Source: Volvox africanus (taxonomy: Eukaryota > Chlorophyta > Chlorophyceae > Chlamydomonadales > Volvocaceae). From it: a stretch of DNA of 64,000 nucleotides. The DNA is taken from contig BSDZ01000101.1 in the NCBI GenBank assembly GCA_030268105.1, positions 1,116,001 to 1,180,000 of the forward strand, in the 5' to 3' direction. A program made the translations under genes and the position numbers. This document shows positions 40,453 through 59,068 of the stretch, one piece after another. Numbering within the stretch: position 1 is the first letter of the stretch; each line of letters begins with the position of its first letter. Below the pieces are notes generated by a model that saw only the letters and a list, made by a program, of their open reading frames with translations, was not told the origin of the DNA and ran no database searches.

Positions 40453-43400
40453 CCTGAACTTGCTCCTCCTGATACTCTCCGAACCTCACCGCCGCCACTG
40501 GTTACAGCCGACCCGCGCTTCAGCCTCGGCAGCTTAAGTCAACCCGGCGGGGTGACCTCCACACGCCCGGTGAGCGCCCGGAACGAATGACCGAATTAGA
40601 GGACTGACAGGCCTGGCTGATGCGCGTTAGACAGGCTTCGGTACTTGCCGCCGGACTGATTGATCGCCGACGCTCCTTCCGAAGTGTGCGCCTATGCCCG
40701 GGGGCTTAGGTGGGGCTAGCGGGAGGGGCACGTGACCTGCTGCCGCGCTTAGCCGTCGTGCTAAACAACGCCAAAGAGATGACAGCGTCTGCCTTATGCC
40801 ACTTGAGGGGCCGCTGTTGCTGTCAGGATGCTGCTGCTGCTGCCGCCTCCCAACCCTTCTTAATTAGATGGCCTGAGGGCCGGGATAGCAGCCCTGTGAT
40901 AGCGCTGAGGATAAGGAAGGGCAGGAGTGACACAGGAAGTCGGATGGGGCTTGAGGTGCTTAACAGGATTGGGACGAAAATTGGGCCAGGGATTGGGCCA
41001 GGGCCCTGTGCAGAAGGTGATACTGCGAACCTGAGCATGTCGCGACATCTGGGTCGATAGGGCAAGTATTGAAATTGTATTGTCCAGCGGAATCCAATAG
41101 TCCATGCATTGATTGGTGGTTGCCGGCAAATTAGAACTCGCTGCCTCCCGCCCTTAACAATCCGAGTTACACACGTCAGCTTACAACAGCAAATGCGCGT
41201 ATGTGCACACCAGGACGTCAGGTAAGGTTGTGTTTCTGCATACAGACCAGCCACTTTACGAGCCAGCAGGACGGGCAAGCAGGCCAAACGGCAGCACCGC
41301 AGCGAGCACTGATCCAGCAAGCAGATTGCTTTGGGCAGTCGGTAGATGGAGCCGGGGAGGGCGAAACTTTGGGCAGGAATGCACTGCCTTCCTTGCCAAA
41401 AAACAGTGACTATTGCCACAGCTTCTGGGCAAAGTGAGCAGCGCCCGAACCATTTCAGCCCAATCCACCAAAGCCCATGCAACGCAACCACGCCTCAGCT
41501 CAAGCCACCCGCTTCGCAGAAGCTGCCCGAGCCACCCAGACCTACTATACGTTGGGCCAGCCGACAATAAGCAGTACCTGTCACGTTTCGTCATCCGGCC
41601 TGGTGTACGGGGATTGGGTCCGGGCCTTATGCTATGCACAGGTGCCTTCGTGCCATGCGTCCCACCCATGTCCGGGTGAGGGTTGGTTGGTTGAGTTGCG
41701 CACTCCCTTGCTTCATCCCAACATTGTGTTAATATTCTCCGATGCATAAACCTTGAGTACGGACCACTAAGCTGGGGTGCTGGACGCAACGATTCGTCCG
41801 CACAAAAACGGACATGGATGAAGTGACAGGGCAACTATAGAGGTACATAACATAATATAAAATGATAATTCCTCATGCCAGCAAGAGGAAGTCCCCGAAA
41901 GATATAGGCAGAAAGATCCCCCAGATACCCAAGGCCGGCCCAGGCATTCGCTTCATGACATGCTCACCTAATATAGAAGTAACCGTAATGGATTATTTCA
42001 CTCTCGTACAGCAAGGCTACCACCTTCGGCCAAACTTCGGCTCTCCGACAGCTGTGGCAGACGAGTTAGAGGTGCCACATCGTCTAGTTGAAATTTGTGA
42101 TATATTAACTTAAAGTGCATGTTAAAGCTATGTACATTCATTGTGTGTGTTAGGAAAGCTTTCCAATGAACACGATGTACGGAATGTCATAATGCGCGAT
42201 GTCTAATAGGCATTAGTTGTTGCTCACGGACGAATAGCCGTTGCCATTTCTGTTGAAGATGTACGCAAACAGGTCTGGGACGAGGAACCTAGGCCGAAAG
42301 AACCGAAGAAAGAAACCAGCACCCCGCGGGCGACGTAACTGAGGATGGGAGGGCGGGCGCGTGCTGAACAACAAAAACAAGATTAGAAGGAAAACAAGAG
42401 CACGCAATTAAATACAGTCCTTAGGACACGGGCTGAGGCGAGACATCTGTACAACGGCCTCGCCCAGGGCCTTGCGCCCAACTAACCCGGCTTCCTAACG
42501 CAAGCCTGCATTACAATGTCTCTGGTGCCCTGCCCCACCAGCAGGGGGGTGTCAGCTACATTATCCCCTTTGGCAGGACTCCTTGGTGCCAAAAAAGGGG
42601 GTTACGCACATTACAGGCCGAGGCAAAGATAGGCCGCAGTTCAGAGGACTGCCATGTTATAGTAAATATCGTGGAGCTAATGGACACATGGGAAAGAGAC
42701 CCCGGCATAGCGCGTGCGTTTTCTCTAGGGCCTCCAGACAATTCCACCAGCACTCGATTATTAAAAATAGCTAGAGGTCGTAAGGCATGGACTACGTGCA
42801 CACGTTTGCAATACAATCTCCATTAGCGGAGAGTTTCGGCTGATGTATACAGCAAAACCCCACCCCAGTTCAGTTCACCCCCTGTTGTTTCCCTTGCTGC
42901 GATTGCGTTGACGTTTCGCCCTCCATACGCCTCCTGACCTCATCTGAACTCTGCCTCCAACGAAACTGTTCCTAGGGGAAGTTGGGCATAGGACGCTTGT
43001 TGTTGCTTCAAGAATGTGTCCTAATGTCTTACCACGTGCGACGCCGTGCACGACGCAAACTTCCCCCACTGAACGTCCTTTGGACAAAAGTGCACGCTTC
43101 CTTCCTTCCGTCCTCTATCCCATACCCGCCTCTAGCTGGCCGTCCCACGCCCCAACCTCTAGAACAAATGGAATGGCTGCGCAGGGACACAGCCATCCGC
43201 ACCGCTTTTGGATGCACGTATCACTAATATGCTTGACACCATTTAAGCAAAGTATTGCCTCCCCAACACTTATATAGGACAGCAAGCCGTTATGTCAATT
43301 CCACGTTAATGAACAATAAGACTCACCAGCGTGGGGACACGCCTTTACGGCGTGAATGGATGAATGGCGTTAGACCCCCCCCATCAGTACCTGGGTGTCC

Positions 43401-45547
43401 AGCCTGTTCCAGGTAGTGTGACCATTCCCCACCATCGCACGATTATACACGCCCCACCAAACTTCACCCTTCCTGGAGCCCAATGAAGACGTTTAAGGCG
43501 TTCAGGTCACATGTCGCTACACGGCGAGTGGGTGGGCCTGAGGGCCTTGGGGGTCGCTGTCGGAACGGCTCTCCTAGGTTCTCTCCAACCCCTGGGACAC
43601 GTACAGCTCCCAGTCAGCAGCATTAGCACTAAAGAGTGCGCATATATGGGGACGTATCGAATGAACTTGATGAGCAGGACGATGCAGCGAGGACAGGCAA
43701 GGCGGTTCAGCCCTAGGTCCCTACGTATGTACCACACAGCAGCATGCGATTTTGGAGACTAACGCGTCTGTCTGTAAACGCAGCTAATCCACACATAAAG
43801 CGCGCTCGCGAGATGTTATATAATCCAAGCAAGACAACACAGTCCATATTTCGATTGTACTTCTGGGATTTCGAGGTCGCCCGTTCCACGCGCAGAACCG
43901 CTTTGTTGTGCTAGTTCTCCCTCTCGGTCAATAGTTCAACAAGAAACGTGAGGCTTGACGCAGGAGGGGGACTTTCCACAAGGAGGTAGGATCCCTGCGC
44001 GCTGTTTTGCCCCACCAATGCAAACGCTGGGCTGCGCAGCAGCATCAGAATAATACCTTAATACTATCACAACCGACCAGCGCCCCGCGCAACTCGCATT
44101 CCCCAAATTTGCCCAATTCTGTGCAACCCAATCAGGGCAAATGCCATGCTGCAATCTGGTCTCCACTCCACGTATCTCGTTAGCTAGCGCGCGGCGGTTA
44201 TTTCACCCGAGATCGGTGCAAGATATCGTATATCGTATATGAAATTCACGCATGTTGGCCTTGTGCGCTGTACCAGGTCGACGGCTGCGCCCCTCGACAC
44301 CATTCATCCAAGTCATTTATCACCCGCTCACCACGCCACAATGACCGGTATTTCGCCAGGTTCGACTGACCATTCCTGACTTAACCTTGCCACGACAACT
44401 CCGGGATGAATGACAACACCATGGGAAAAGGTGCACCTACATGGCGTGGCATGCATAGCATCAGTTTCACCCTAAGCGTCCCGCCCCGGGGCGCGCCATG
44501 AACCAGCATACCCACACCCCAAACCCAATACATTCGTAAGCCGCATTGGACCAGGCCACTTTGATCCGATGCAGGCATAAACAGTCCACCTTTCCATGTC
44601 CCATGGCCTACGGTCATGGACTAGCTTCTTAAGTACGGAAATCCCGCGCGATGTTAAAAGTTGCCACCTGTGTAACACCAGTCCCTAACAAGGGCCGCAA
44701 TTACCTGCGCAGAGGCCCACACGCATACATACGCACATGGATGCAATCACGCGTAAGTACAATCGAGTTGACAAGCCACAGACCGAGTTCACCCCTGGCC
44801 AAGCGCTGGCCTCAGACACTTGGCCCGTAGCCGCCGGCCTCTTCGCCGCCATTGCTGTAGAACGCAGACGTGGTGACACCGGGGCCGAACGCTGCACGTT
44901 CCGTAGGCGGCTGTTGGGCGACGGAGCCGCCGGCGTCGTATTGTTCGACGACCTGCTTGGTGACGTCTGCGCGGAGTGGGAAGGGGCTCGGGGTAATACC
45001 GGGGTCCTTCCCAAGGTGCCCGCGTAACCGACTGAGGGGGATATGCCCCTTGCAACCACTTCATGACTTCCCATGTTTGCTGTTTGCGCTTCCCAACAGC
45101 AATTCCAGGTCTCGTCTATTTGCCTTCTCCGCATAGGATCCCCGCACCAGCGAGGCAGTTACCCAGGCACAAGACATCGTTAGATCAACGCCATGGAGAG
45201 TACTAAACGCCCCCGCATGGGTCAGAGGCTGCCGACTGTCTGTCACAGAACCGGACGGGCTTGCCCTACCCAGCGCTGATATTGACACGGTCGCCGCTCA
45301 GACGCTCCTGTCATTTAACCAGTGCCCGCTCACCTGCTACCGCATTTCACATTAAATAAAATTTGCCCAAGCAGCATGCAACAGTTCCATCTTCTTCCCC
45401 TCTGCTCTCGTGTATTACCTCTTCGGGCACAAAGAACATCGTGCACCCTTACAGCGGCAATACCCATCCTTGTTTCATCACAATGCAGACCCAAACGGAC
45501 AGCATTCTTCCCCCGACCGCCGTATACAGTCCCCACAGGTCACTTAC
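40453..45547. other. Stretch without a recognised gene between NPL4 and AMT
   Basis: It contains the 5' flank of NPL4 and the 3' flank of the ammonium transporter. Open minus frames at 40823-41491 and 41256-41834 are long but have poor family character, mutually overlapping frames and no splice partners. They are not called. A Ser/Pro/Arg-rich minus frame at about 45030-44740 (follows a CCCTCAG acceptor) could encode the missing cytosolic tail of the transporter. 44.1-43.3 kb holds nothing convincing. Confidence 0.35.
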
Positions 45548-50051
<4,504 letters not shown>

Positions 50052-50390
50052 GGATAGCTAAAGGCTTTGCGCCTATTTCCAAACTAAAACAAATCCGATT
50101 TCTAGCTACTTGGGGAGCCCGTCAGGATAGGAAACACGCGTACATCCAATTATCATCATTGATGTATTCTTGATCATAATGTAGGCATGGAACACCTGAA
50201 ACTGATCGATGCGGTAAGCTTTATAATTCATGTACGACATGTCGTATGACCTGAGAAGAATGCTGCAAGATGTCAATCGTTCTATACTTGGTAATTCGCT
50301 GGTACTGCGAGGCAAATTCTGGATAACGTATATCTGGCGAAAGGTGCCAAGGCGACTTTAGTGTGCAAGGCGGGCCTGCCATTTGTAAAT
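50052..50390. promoter_or_regulatory. Shared divergent promoter region, AMT / CX9C gene
   Basis: The ATG of the ammonium transporter (50051, minus) and the ATG of the CX9C protein (50391, plus) are 339 bases apart, back to back. Both 5' untranslated regions and promoters must lie here unless there are upstream non-coding exons. No clear TATA box was identified. Confidence 0.6.
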
Positions 50391-50774
50391 ATGAGCCCGT
50401 CGGCACAATCAACGATCGAGGAGCTCGAGGAAAAGTACAAAAAAGATCGAGAACGACTTACCCGTGACTTTGATCCATACCTGCAAGACGGCTTTAGTAT
50501 CTACAAAACCAATCCTCGACGGCAGGAGGCATACGACCGCTGCTCACCCGAGGTAGTCCAGTTCTTGAAGTGCGTTGAACGCGAAGGTCCTTCTTGGTTT
50601 TGGCGTTGCAACGCTCTCCACATCGAGCTGCAACGGTGCTACAACGCTGCCAAACCCGAGAGCACATCCCTTTTGGCGCATCACATTTCGGATTTTAAGG
50701 AAACCTTGGCCACGCGTTGGGAACAAGCCAAGTGGTGGTATGAGAGTTTCACGGGTTCCAAAAATGACAAATGA
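50391..50774 (+). CDS. Twin CX9C (CHCH-type) mitochondrial protein
   Basis: A 127-residue single-exon gene. ATG 50391 is chosen because the frame upstream has only a GTG at 50361. Residues 1-45 are charged and helical. The twin CX9C motif follows: Cys51-x9-Cys61 and Cys73-x9-Cys83 (RCSPEVVQFLKC and RCNALHIELQRC), each in an amphipathic helix. Proteins of this type are imported into the mitochondrial intermembrane space and oxidised by Mia40/Erv1. Many serve cytochrome oxidase assembly or membrane organisation. The C-terminal tail (about 84-127) has three Trp residues. The exact orthologue is not known; the COX19/CMC group is one possibility. It lies head-to-head with the ammonium transporter. 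Confidence 0.85.
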   Translation: MSPSAQSTIEELEEKYKKDRERLTRDFDPYLQDGFSIYKTNPRRQEAYDRCSPEVVQFLKCVEREGPSWFWRCNALHIELQRCYNAAKPESTSLLAHHISDFKETLATRWEQAKWWYESFTGSKNDK

Positions 50775-52812
50775 AGCCTTGCGGGGGACGGCAAATGCTA
50801 CTCAGTAGTCAAAGTTCGGACAGGGCCATTTTGGTGTCAGGTGTTTTGGGACTAAGCGCAGTTACCCACGAACGTGATGCTACTCTTTATGACGGTGGCA
50901 GGTTTTACGGAGAGCCCTTGAGTAGTCCCGTCAGTAGGCTGGGGCCAGCAGCTGTTCACGGCACGGGTACGATGAAATCCTTAGCTGTAGTCGATGTCTG
51001 TTTCGCAGTAAATGTCCTATATTCCGTGTTTGCCACGCCGAAGTGGGGTCACATTTCTTAGACAATGCTGGGCAGAGACGCCTCCGGGCGAGGAAATCGC
51101 ACAGCAAGTCGCGATATCGGTTATGTGATAGAATACGTTGGACGAGGTCCCGACTTGATGGAGGGGCATCAAAGGGCCGTGTCCGGCGCAGGCACGTATC
51201 GCCCACAGCATAATTGGACTAAAGGACCAAATGCTAGCACATAACCGCCCTGCACCGTTTTAACCTGACATTTTCACCTTTTGTATTATCGGCTCGTTGA
51301 TCTCGTTGAGACATGACGCGGTTCTAGAGAATACGGTACGGCGTGAGTAGAAGCTACGGCAGAGGATTAGCTGGCACTGGGGGAATCGTATACCTATGTG
51401 CCACTGCCTTTAAAGGCTTCTAAGTTGAGCGTAATTCATAGCCCGCGCTTTGGGGCAATACCTACAGAGCGCTATGTTACTGAAAAGCACCTCCATTCCT
51501 GGGAGTTCACAAGTCAACGAATGGGGCTAACTGGGAAATTTAGAAGTGTTACGTGGCATTTCCCGCGTTGCTGGAGACCGGGGTCTATGCAGAACGGTGC
51601 TCCGGAACATGCCATGTACCCCTCTGCAGGACTTCATGCTAACGCACAGGGACAAGCAGCACTTACGCCGACGGGAGTTGGCCAGCGTTGCACCGCTGTA
51701 GCTCCTTCCTTCCAAGGACCTTAACGCAAATCTCTTATATAAATACCAAGGCCCACATTGTAGGACCCCTAGCTGGTACACCAATCACCTCCTACTGCAC
51801 GCATGCATACTTCCTGAACGCATCCCAATAAAATTCCACAGATCTTCTGGCAGATTTGGTAAGCCGAGTCCACCTGCTGTCGTTGGTCTGCACCGTTCAC
51901 GCCTGTGCCCCAACCAACAACATTACAAAAGGCATTCCAACAAGCTTCGTCCGCAAGCTTGGGGTGCACATATAGGAATACCTCTTTAGAAAGCTCTGGC
52001 CGGTGTTCCTAACCAGTAATAACTCTCAGACGGGCTCCATTCATACCTCCCCTCATACCTCCCTGCGACAACAATTCGCACAACACAGCAGCATAAGCTC
52101 TGGCATGCGGTCTGCCGGGTCTGGCAGGGGACTGGACGGTCTCTCGTCAGCCGGTGAATAGGTTACCTGGGAAGTCCATTGCGCATGGTCCAACATAGGA
52201 GCGTCTGCCTCTGCAGCAGCCCTGCTCCGCGGCCCTGCTCCAGCCCCGCCCCCTCTACTAAGTAACAAGCAAAAAAACGCACCTGCGGTATCTGAATCGA
52301 AGGTCACCGTTGTCGCCGCAGCATAATCCTCCACGACCTCTCCAACAGCAGACGCAGCGGCGGCATCCGTGTCCTAGACCCGACACCGTATCACCTGCCG
52401 GAGCGCTGCTCCCTCAACGATGTCGTTGGGGTGCAATGTGGCGACACACTACACAGGACTGGACAGGGTGGGCGCTACACCGCACACCAGACCATCCAAG
52501 CACAATCCAACAACGCATTAAATAAACCGCAGCCACAACCCAGGCACCTCCGACCGCAGAGGAGGACTTCGGTTTCTACCAGTACTTCTAGAGTACTTCC
52601 AGTGCCGTTGCGGGGACTGGTGAACACCTATAGCCAGCCATCGGGCTACAGGACCTGGCACCCGTGCCTTCGCACGCTTCAATATAGTACCAGAAGGTGC
52701 AAACTTAGTTGCGCTAATGCAGCGTCTCGCGCCGCCACAGTGTAAAGGAAGGTGGACAGCCGACGACGAACCAGAGCCGAAGGGGCAGTCCGGTGAGCTG
52801 CCCGCCGCCGCA
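50775..52812. other. Stretch with little recognised content
   Basis: 3' flank of the CX9C gene and 3' flank of the WD40 gene. A minus frame at about 52370-52285 (SAVGEVVEDYAAATTVTF) ends at ACCGCAG|GTGCG and looks like an exon of another minus-strand gene. No partner was found. 51.0-52.0 kb shows nothing. Confidence 0.35.
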
Positions 52813-55800
52813 TTAACAAAGGGAGCCGTACCCAAAGGCCCTACGACCCACTGTGTCGAGATCGTACGACATGACGCAATCATCCAGGCCCACCCATAGC
52901 CGGTCGGCAGCGCCGGCGAAACTGATACCGGAAATATCCCGGCCCTGCAGAGCTCACAGCGGCAATGGACACGGAACACGAAAGGTGGAGCAACACCGTA
53001 AACAGAACATACGAAGAATGAACACCGGTTAGGTCTCCGCCCAAGACAACTATGGCCACAGCGGGGATGCGCTGAGGGTTGAGAGCGAGTAGATGAGACC
53101 TAGCGCAAAAGTTAGCTGCGAGCGTCTAATAGATCCTATGATGCAATAGAAAAAACGGAGGAGACACCCGATGAAAGCGGTCGTCATAGACTCATATAAT
53201 GAGCCCCAAGCGGGGAGACTTAGGAGACCAACGGCCGAATCGCGTAGCGGTTGGGAGCCGCTTACGCGGACCAAAACACATTTGCACTTGCTGTCAACGT
53301 CCGGGGAGAAGGTTTTGACTGGATCACTGGAATACTACCACAACCTGTTATCATACGGCAGGTAAGGTAGGCCACATTAGCCAACCGCTGCGCCAGAAGG
53401 TCCGAAATCCCAACCCTAGCAATCCCTGCAGCCCTTTCTCCAGACAGTACACACGCAAAGCGCCTTGTCACACCTGGCCGCATCCCGCGTTGAGGAGCTG
53501 CACATTGGCCCACTGCCGTACGTCCACGATATGAACCGTGTCCTCATGTTCAGCGAAGGCCATCAGATCCATAACGCCCGGAGAGAACTTTACGTTACTG
53601 CGTAAATACATACATACATACATAAATACATAAATGAATAAATAAGGAATGAATAATACACATAATATATAATATAATATAATATATAATAAAGATTATA
53701 CAAATAATACTAGTACTAATTCTAATAATAACCAGTAGGTACATGAGTCAGAAACAATCCTGAACACTTCTGCAAGTGTAATGGCAGCAAGCGCTCGGTG
53801 GGAGAGCAGACGCTGGGCGAGGTTGCAAATCAGCTTTATGTCGAACCTAATGTGTGGCGCCGTGAACCTAGGGCCGTGCAGGGTGCGAAGATGGAACTGC
53901 TTTGCAATAGGCTTAGGACGAGCATCCGTTCATGCCGGGTCAACCAACCCGCAAAAGCAAAAGCCCGCCAACGTCGTAAAACAAAGCTATGCAACGCAGC
54001 CTGACAGCCCCGCCGTTGTGCCACTGTTTGGAGCGCCTCGCGGCTACCTCCCCCTCCCACTGGTTGCAGGTCTTTGCGCTAACTCTCCCGGCTCAGACCC
54101 CCACCAACCCATTCATTCACCGAGGAATCTGTCTATCGGAATTCGCTGCGCTGACTGGAGTGAGGTTGGTTCCTCTCACGCTGGTTGTTTCAGGTGCGGT
54201 TTAAATAGTAGAGCTGCCAGCTCTACTAATACAGTCCGAAGCCCAATGGAACACGTACTACGACCTCCCCCTACCCACCAGGTCTCGCATGTCCGCCTTC
54301 CCCCATTACCCACCACCTTGCCAGCACTTGCTGCCTACAGCGGCACTTCCGTAACCCACCGGCACGCAGTAGTCAGTTGGTATCTGTGCACCAGTGACAG
54401 TGATCGTATGTCCCACACGGCCAGTGTACCATCCTGGTGTGCGGAGGCTAGGTAAGTGCCGCTCGGGGACCAGGCGGTGCTGCTGCCTGCTTCAGCAAAC
54501 AGACAGGCACACGGACACGGAAGAACCGGTAATACACAGCTGTTAGATAGTCCCTGAAAGATGCTAACGATATCAAGAAGAACAATATACCTCATGCCTT
54601 GTTACAGTGGTGTAAAAGGGCGCGGTGGATCAATGTGCGATAAACTGCGACAAGGGTGATGGCAGAGGGTGACGGATTAAGCAGCAAGGGTGACGGACGG
54701 CAAAGGATTTTGTCATACACACGTAACTAGGCGATGCTCCTTTGGAAGCTGGGGTTCTGCAACAACAGGAGGGGCCCTCAACACGGGAGGGAAGGGAGTC
54801 CAAGGAAGCGGACTCGTGGTCGCACACGGGCCGCTTTGGAGTCCATGGTACGTTAGCACTTGTCCCCATTCCCACCCCGAAAAGGTCCAGTGGGACGCAG
54901 ACAACCATTAGACGTCATGGGCACCGCCCTGCACAGCCGAATGGTCTAAATAACAAGCAGCCGGAACAGAACGCAATAAGGCCACTGATACATGGCGGCT
55001 ATGGGAAAGCCCAAGAAGATGAATGCTAGCTATCGGATTGTCATCAAGGGAGATATGACGCGCGAGCGATTCGAACTTCTTCCTCATCTTAGTTCCTGGT
55101 TGGAGTGAAGACAAGGATATCGACTGCTGAACCATGAAACTGTGGCCCTCCTGGTGTCAGGTCCCTAAGCAGGCTTCACCTGTATCGTGCGCCTCCCGAA
55201 ACGAATGGAGCCGTGAGTACGATGATTCTCGTGCGGCGTATACAATGGTTTCGGCGCAGTCACCGACGCAGGATAGAAAGCGCTCATCTGGCGACAGCGC
55301 GCAATAGTTAATGGGCACCTGCGTCCTGCGGGGATGGGCCCCAGTAACCGAGGTTGAGGTGTAAGACTACAAGTTGCAGACGAGAACGGCAGAAATACAT
55401 AGCCATCTGCAGGGGCGGAGATACTGGTGGTGGTTTGGCTACAGGCACATAGGCACATAGACATTGAAAAATATGATCATACTGAAAAGCGCAGATCGGT
55501 GCCACGTCCACCGAACACCTAACGGATGGGTCTCATTGTTAAACGCGGCCATTACCACGGTCCGCTTCACCAGCTGCAGTGTACGCAGCTGGCGCGGTAG
55601 GCACGGCGGCACAAAGCGTGGACAAGAAGTGCAAAAATTGCGACTAGGCCGGCGCTGTCACCACACCTGAAGGACGTCCTTGGGGTTAAGCCCTGTGGGC
55701 CGATGTTGAAGACCTTCACGAAATGATCTGGGAAGCAGAAATGGTATCAGCAGTGTAGTATCAGTAATATTAGCGTCTGTAAATGGACTGTATTAAATCC

Positions 55801-58227
55801 TACATATAGATATAAAATAATATAATACTGTAGTATCAGCGCCAATCGCAACGTCAGTGGTAGGGGCCGGTGACAGGTGGAGTCTCACATCGCGTCGAAG
55901 TTCCATTACGCGACCAAATGCAGCAGCGCAAAATGAGAAACCAGCCATTATCTGCCGCATAAACCCCATGCACCTCTACTTCACGCCGGTGTACGTAGCT
56001 GCTCTACTCTTGCCTCTATTCCAACAACGCAACGACACACAGAGACGACTGCCTGCGATCTACAACCCTAGACAAGCCATCTATAATAGGCGTGAGTGAT
56101 TCCATCGCTGGATTCCCACATGCAAACAAACATGGCGCTGCTCTGCGGTCTGCCGTCTATACCCGAGCAGATTTCGCAAGCCCGGGAGCTAGGTAAACGC
56201 AGGTACTCCACCCTATGGGACCCGTCGCCTGCCCCACTGCCGCCCACCGTTGTTGCAGGCGTACAGCAGCAGCTGCCCTGCATCCGCATCATCAAAGACC
56301 GAATGAAACACAGTGCTTTCAAGCGGGAAACTGGCGGTAGTCAGACGCGAGGCACGCGGTGACAACAAACACCCGAGATCGAATATACATATGCATCGAC
56401 AGAGAGCAGTTTCAGTAAATCTCAGCAGCAGGACTGATGCGGAGGGACACGCATCCAGATGTGAGATGCTCTCGTGGCGCTTGGCAAAAAAGCTTCTCAC
56501 CTGCCATTTTTGCTATGTGAACGGCGTTGTTTACGGACCCTGCGACCAAGCAAAACTTGAATTTAATCGCGTGCGACTGCGGGTGAACAGTTGGGAGGGT
56601 TCTCTGCACAGAACCCTAATGTGTTCGCTCTCGAGGAGTGCGATTGGGCGTCCTGCAGCTATCAGGCCCCCGGCCATACTATCAACCATCATGGGTAGAC
56701 AGAAACTAGATTTCCTTAACTGCCCCAGCATCAAGAACAATACCGCGATCTTACAGCAAACATCAGTGCACGATAAGGTTCAAGTCATGGCACAACAAGA
56801 CCGCCTGACGCATGTCCCACAATATAAACTACCGCCTGCCACTCCTTCGTTCAAACCGTCCTTCGTCCAATAGCAGCTGGCCGTTAGATGCTAGGGGTAC
56901 ATAGAGGCGGCATGATAAGTAACGGACCAGGGCACAAGAATCCATGGGTCTAAAAGTACACATGTAAACATGGATTTAGGCATCATACGCCTGGGTACGA
57001 CATGCCCCATGCATACCCTAGCATCCAACGACCGGCTGATTTCCCCCATGGACCTTTCATCCGCAAGATATGAACGGCAGCTGCTGATCGGTACCACCCG
57101 CGTTAACACGGGGGCAAGTAAAATCCGCCCTTTCCCGCCCTCCCTCGGCAATTTGTCCCGCGCTCCTTACCCCCGAGCGGATCCCGGTGGAGTACACGCT
57201 TTTCTCGGAGATCCTTCAAACACAACTGCGAAGGGTTTTGGGTGGAGAAAGCATGAGTTTGACTGGAAAGAAGTCAGTAATCATAACCCTGCAGGTGTAA
57301 AATGCGGAGGGAGGACGGGACGGATGCGGGAGAGGGCAAAGAGGCAGGGGATATGGAAGGGCAGACGGCACTGAGCGGAAATTCTCGGCGCCGAGAGGAT
57401 ACCCGTCATGGGAACATCGTGATGAGGGCCCCCATACGCTGCGGTGCGACAAGTATGAGTTGTTGCACATCAGCATGGCTGGTTGGCAGCATCAGCTGTT
57501 TTCGTTGTTTCCCGACAGTGACCACCTGCTGCCGCTCCACCTCTCATGGCCCACCTGGCTGCTTGGCCCTCCCGCCGCGAGCATGCCGTGCGCATACGTC
57601 ATGCTGTTTGGGGTCCAGTCCAAGGAGAGCACCGCCGTGACCTGTACTGATCGAAAGCCATGACAGGGAGCTCAGAAGATACCATTTTAACATGTAGGGA
57701 GTTGGTCGTGTAGGGAGTGCTGTGCAGGGAAGCTACTGGTGCATGCCCCTAACTTTCAATATCTGAGGCAAAATGATGATGGCACTGAACCTAGATCGTG
57801 AAGGACTGGGGCAAACGAATGGCGACGACGTGCCACTAGAAGGCAACCAGCTGACGTAATCAATCGAAAATCTCAAACCCATAGAGAACGTCACAAATTA
57901 AGACAAACAACCAATTGTTCAACTAGTTTCTGCAATCCCTTGGTTATAATCAGCCAACTCCCAGAACTGCCGTGTCCCCCGGGGCAGCTGGTCCCCCCGT
58001 GCTAAAGCGTGTCCGTTCACCTCGTAATCCAGAAAACAAAGAAGTGAAGATAACACCAGAGATTAAAGCGGACAGCTGTGGACAGGAAACATGTGCCCGG
58101 AGGCGTGACAGCGCGAGTTGCGGCTGTGTCTCACCTCGCTAGTCCTGCTGTTGTACTGGAAGACGCTAGAGTCACAAACATACAGCAGTTCATCAGAAGT
58201 ATCCCCCGCCGCAACAAGGTCGCGCAG
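52813..58227 (-). CDS. Plant-type WD40 repeat protein (5' end and one to two exons unresolved)
   Basis: Minus-strand propeller of the plant/fungal WD40 group related to the uncharacterised fission yeast C2A9.03 protein. Exons: 58227-58135 (LRDLVAAGDTSDELLYV), 57641-57555 (VTAVLSLDWTPNS, MLAAGG), about 56313-56248 (FDDADAGQLLLYACNN), 55727-55667 (DHFVKVFNIG), 55325-55180 (PINYCALSPDERFLSCVGD), 54486-54360 (AWSPSGTYLASAHQDGTLAV, then WDIRSL), 53597-53474 (FSPGVMDLMAFAEHEDTVHI), 52944-52813 (ISGISFAGAADRLWVGL, ending YGSLC and TAA). Phases agree from 56248 to the stop, and the NND junction at 56248/55727 matches the family. No exon was found between 57555 and about 56313, nor 5' of 58227. The molecular role of this family is not established. 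Confidence 0.75.
53609..53730. repeat. A+T-rich tract in a WD40-gene intron
   Basis: TACATA, AATAAATA and ATAATATA-type repeats in the intron just before (minus-strand sense) the exon starting at 53597. Confidence 0.8.
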
Positions 58228-59068
58228 CTGCCAATGGTGGATGGTGGTAGTGAGGTCTGGGCACGGAACAGGACCGGGCAGGATGGTTACGCACGAGGCT
58301 AGGCACTACATTGCAGCAACCCGCAGAGGCTCAACAACTGACCATGTTGAGCCTGTGATGTAGTAAACGCTGGTTCTGCAAGACTCCCCATACCGGCAAA
58401 CAGTTACACGCAGAACGCGGACGATGAGGACAACCTTGGGCCCTCGCCGCGGAAATAGTGATCATCAAATTAATAAAGCATGACTTTTACACGTAAATGG
58501 CAGTTGAGCTGCCTCTTCACTCTGAGCGGTACAGGTGCGACACCTGCTTCTTGAAGTTACGATACAAGATTTTGATGCTGAAGGATGAAAATATTCAGGA
58601 CTTGCCTTACTTAGAAAATTAACGCGACATGTGATAAACAGATTAGATTCACAAACGGATTAGTAGTCGTATTCTGTATGCAATGAATCCACTCGTTACC
58701 GCATTCATCAACATTATGTCCCTATAGGATGCGTGAAGAACCCTAGCCTGCGACCAAACTTTCAAGATTAAAGAGAGGATAATTAGTCTAGAAAATATTC
58801 TCCTTAAACTCAAGTTCCCAGCAAAGGCTCAACGGCAGCTCCGCGTTGCAATAGTTAATCTGCGTTATAACATCTGCAACATAAGTCGTTTGAGATTATT
58901 CGGGAGCCTTCGGTGGTTACCAGCCGCCGCGAAGTAGGGTTCGACCCTCTCGTTGCACGGCATCCTAGTTAGCTGTAGCCTTGCGTGAACTGCTAGTCAA
59001 GCTGGTGTTGTCAAAATTTAAGGAGGCGAGCTGGGCTCAGCCCGAGCTCCGGCCTCGCGGAGCGGCCT

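Noticed and set aside
40823..41834. Minus-strand frames of 222 and 192 codons
   Set aside because: No family motif, no splice partners, and the two overlap in different frames with Cys/Arg/Pro-rich, non-protein-like composition.
56313..56873. Plus-strand frame of 186 codons
   Set aside because: It overlaps the minus-strand WD40 gene intron and exon, has no family match and no codon pattern like its neighbours.
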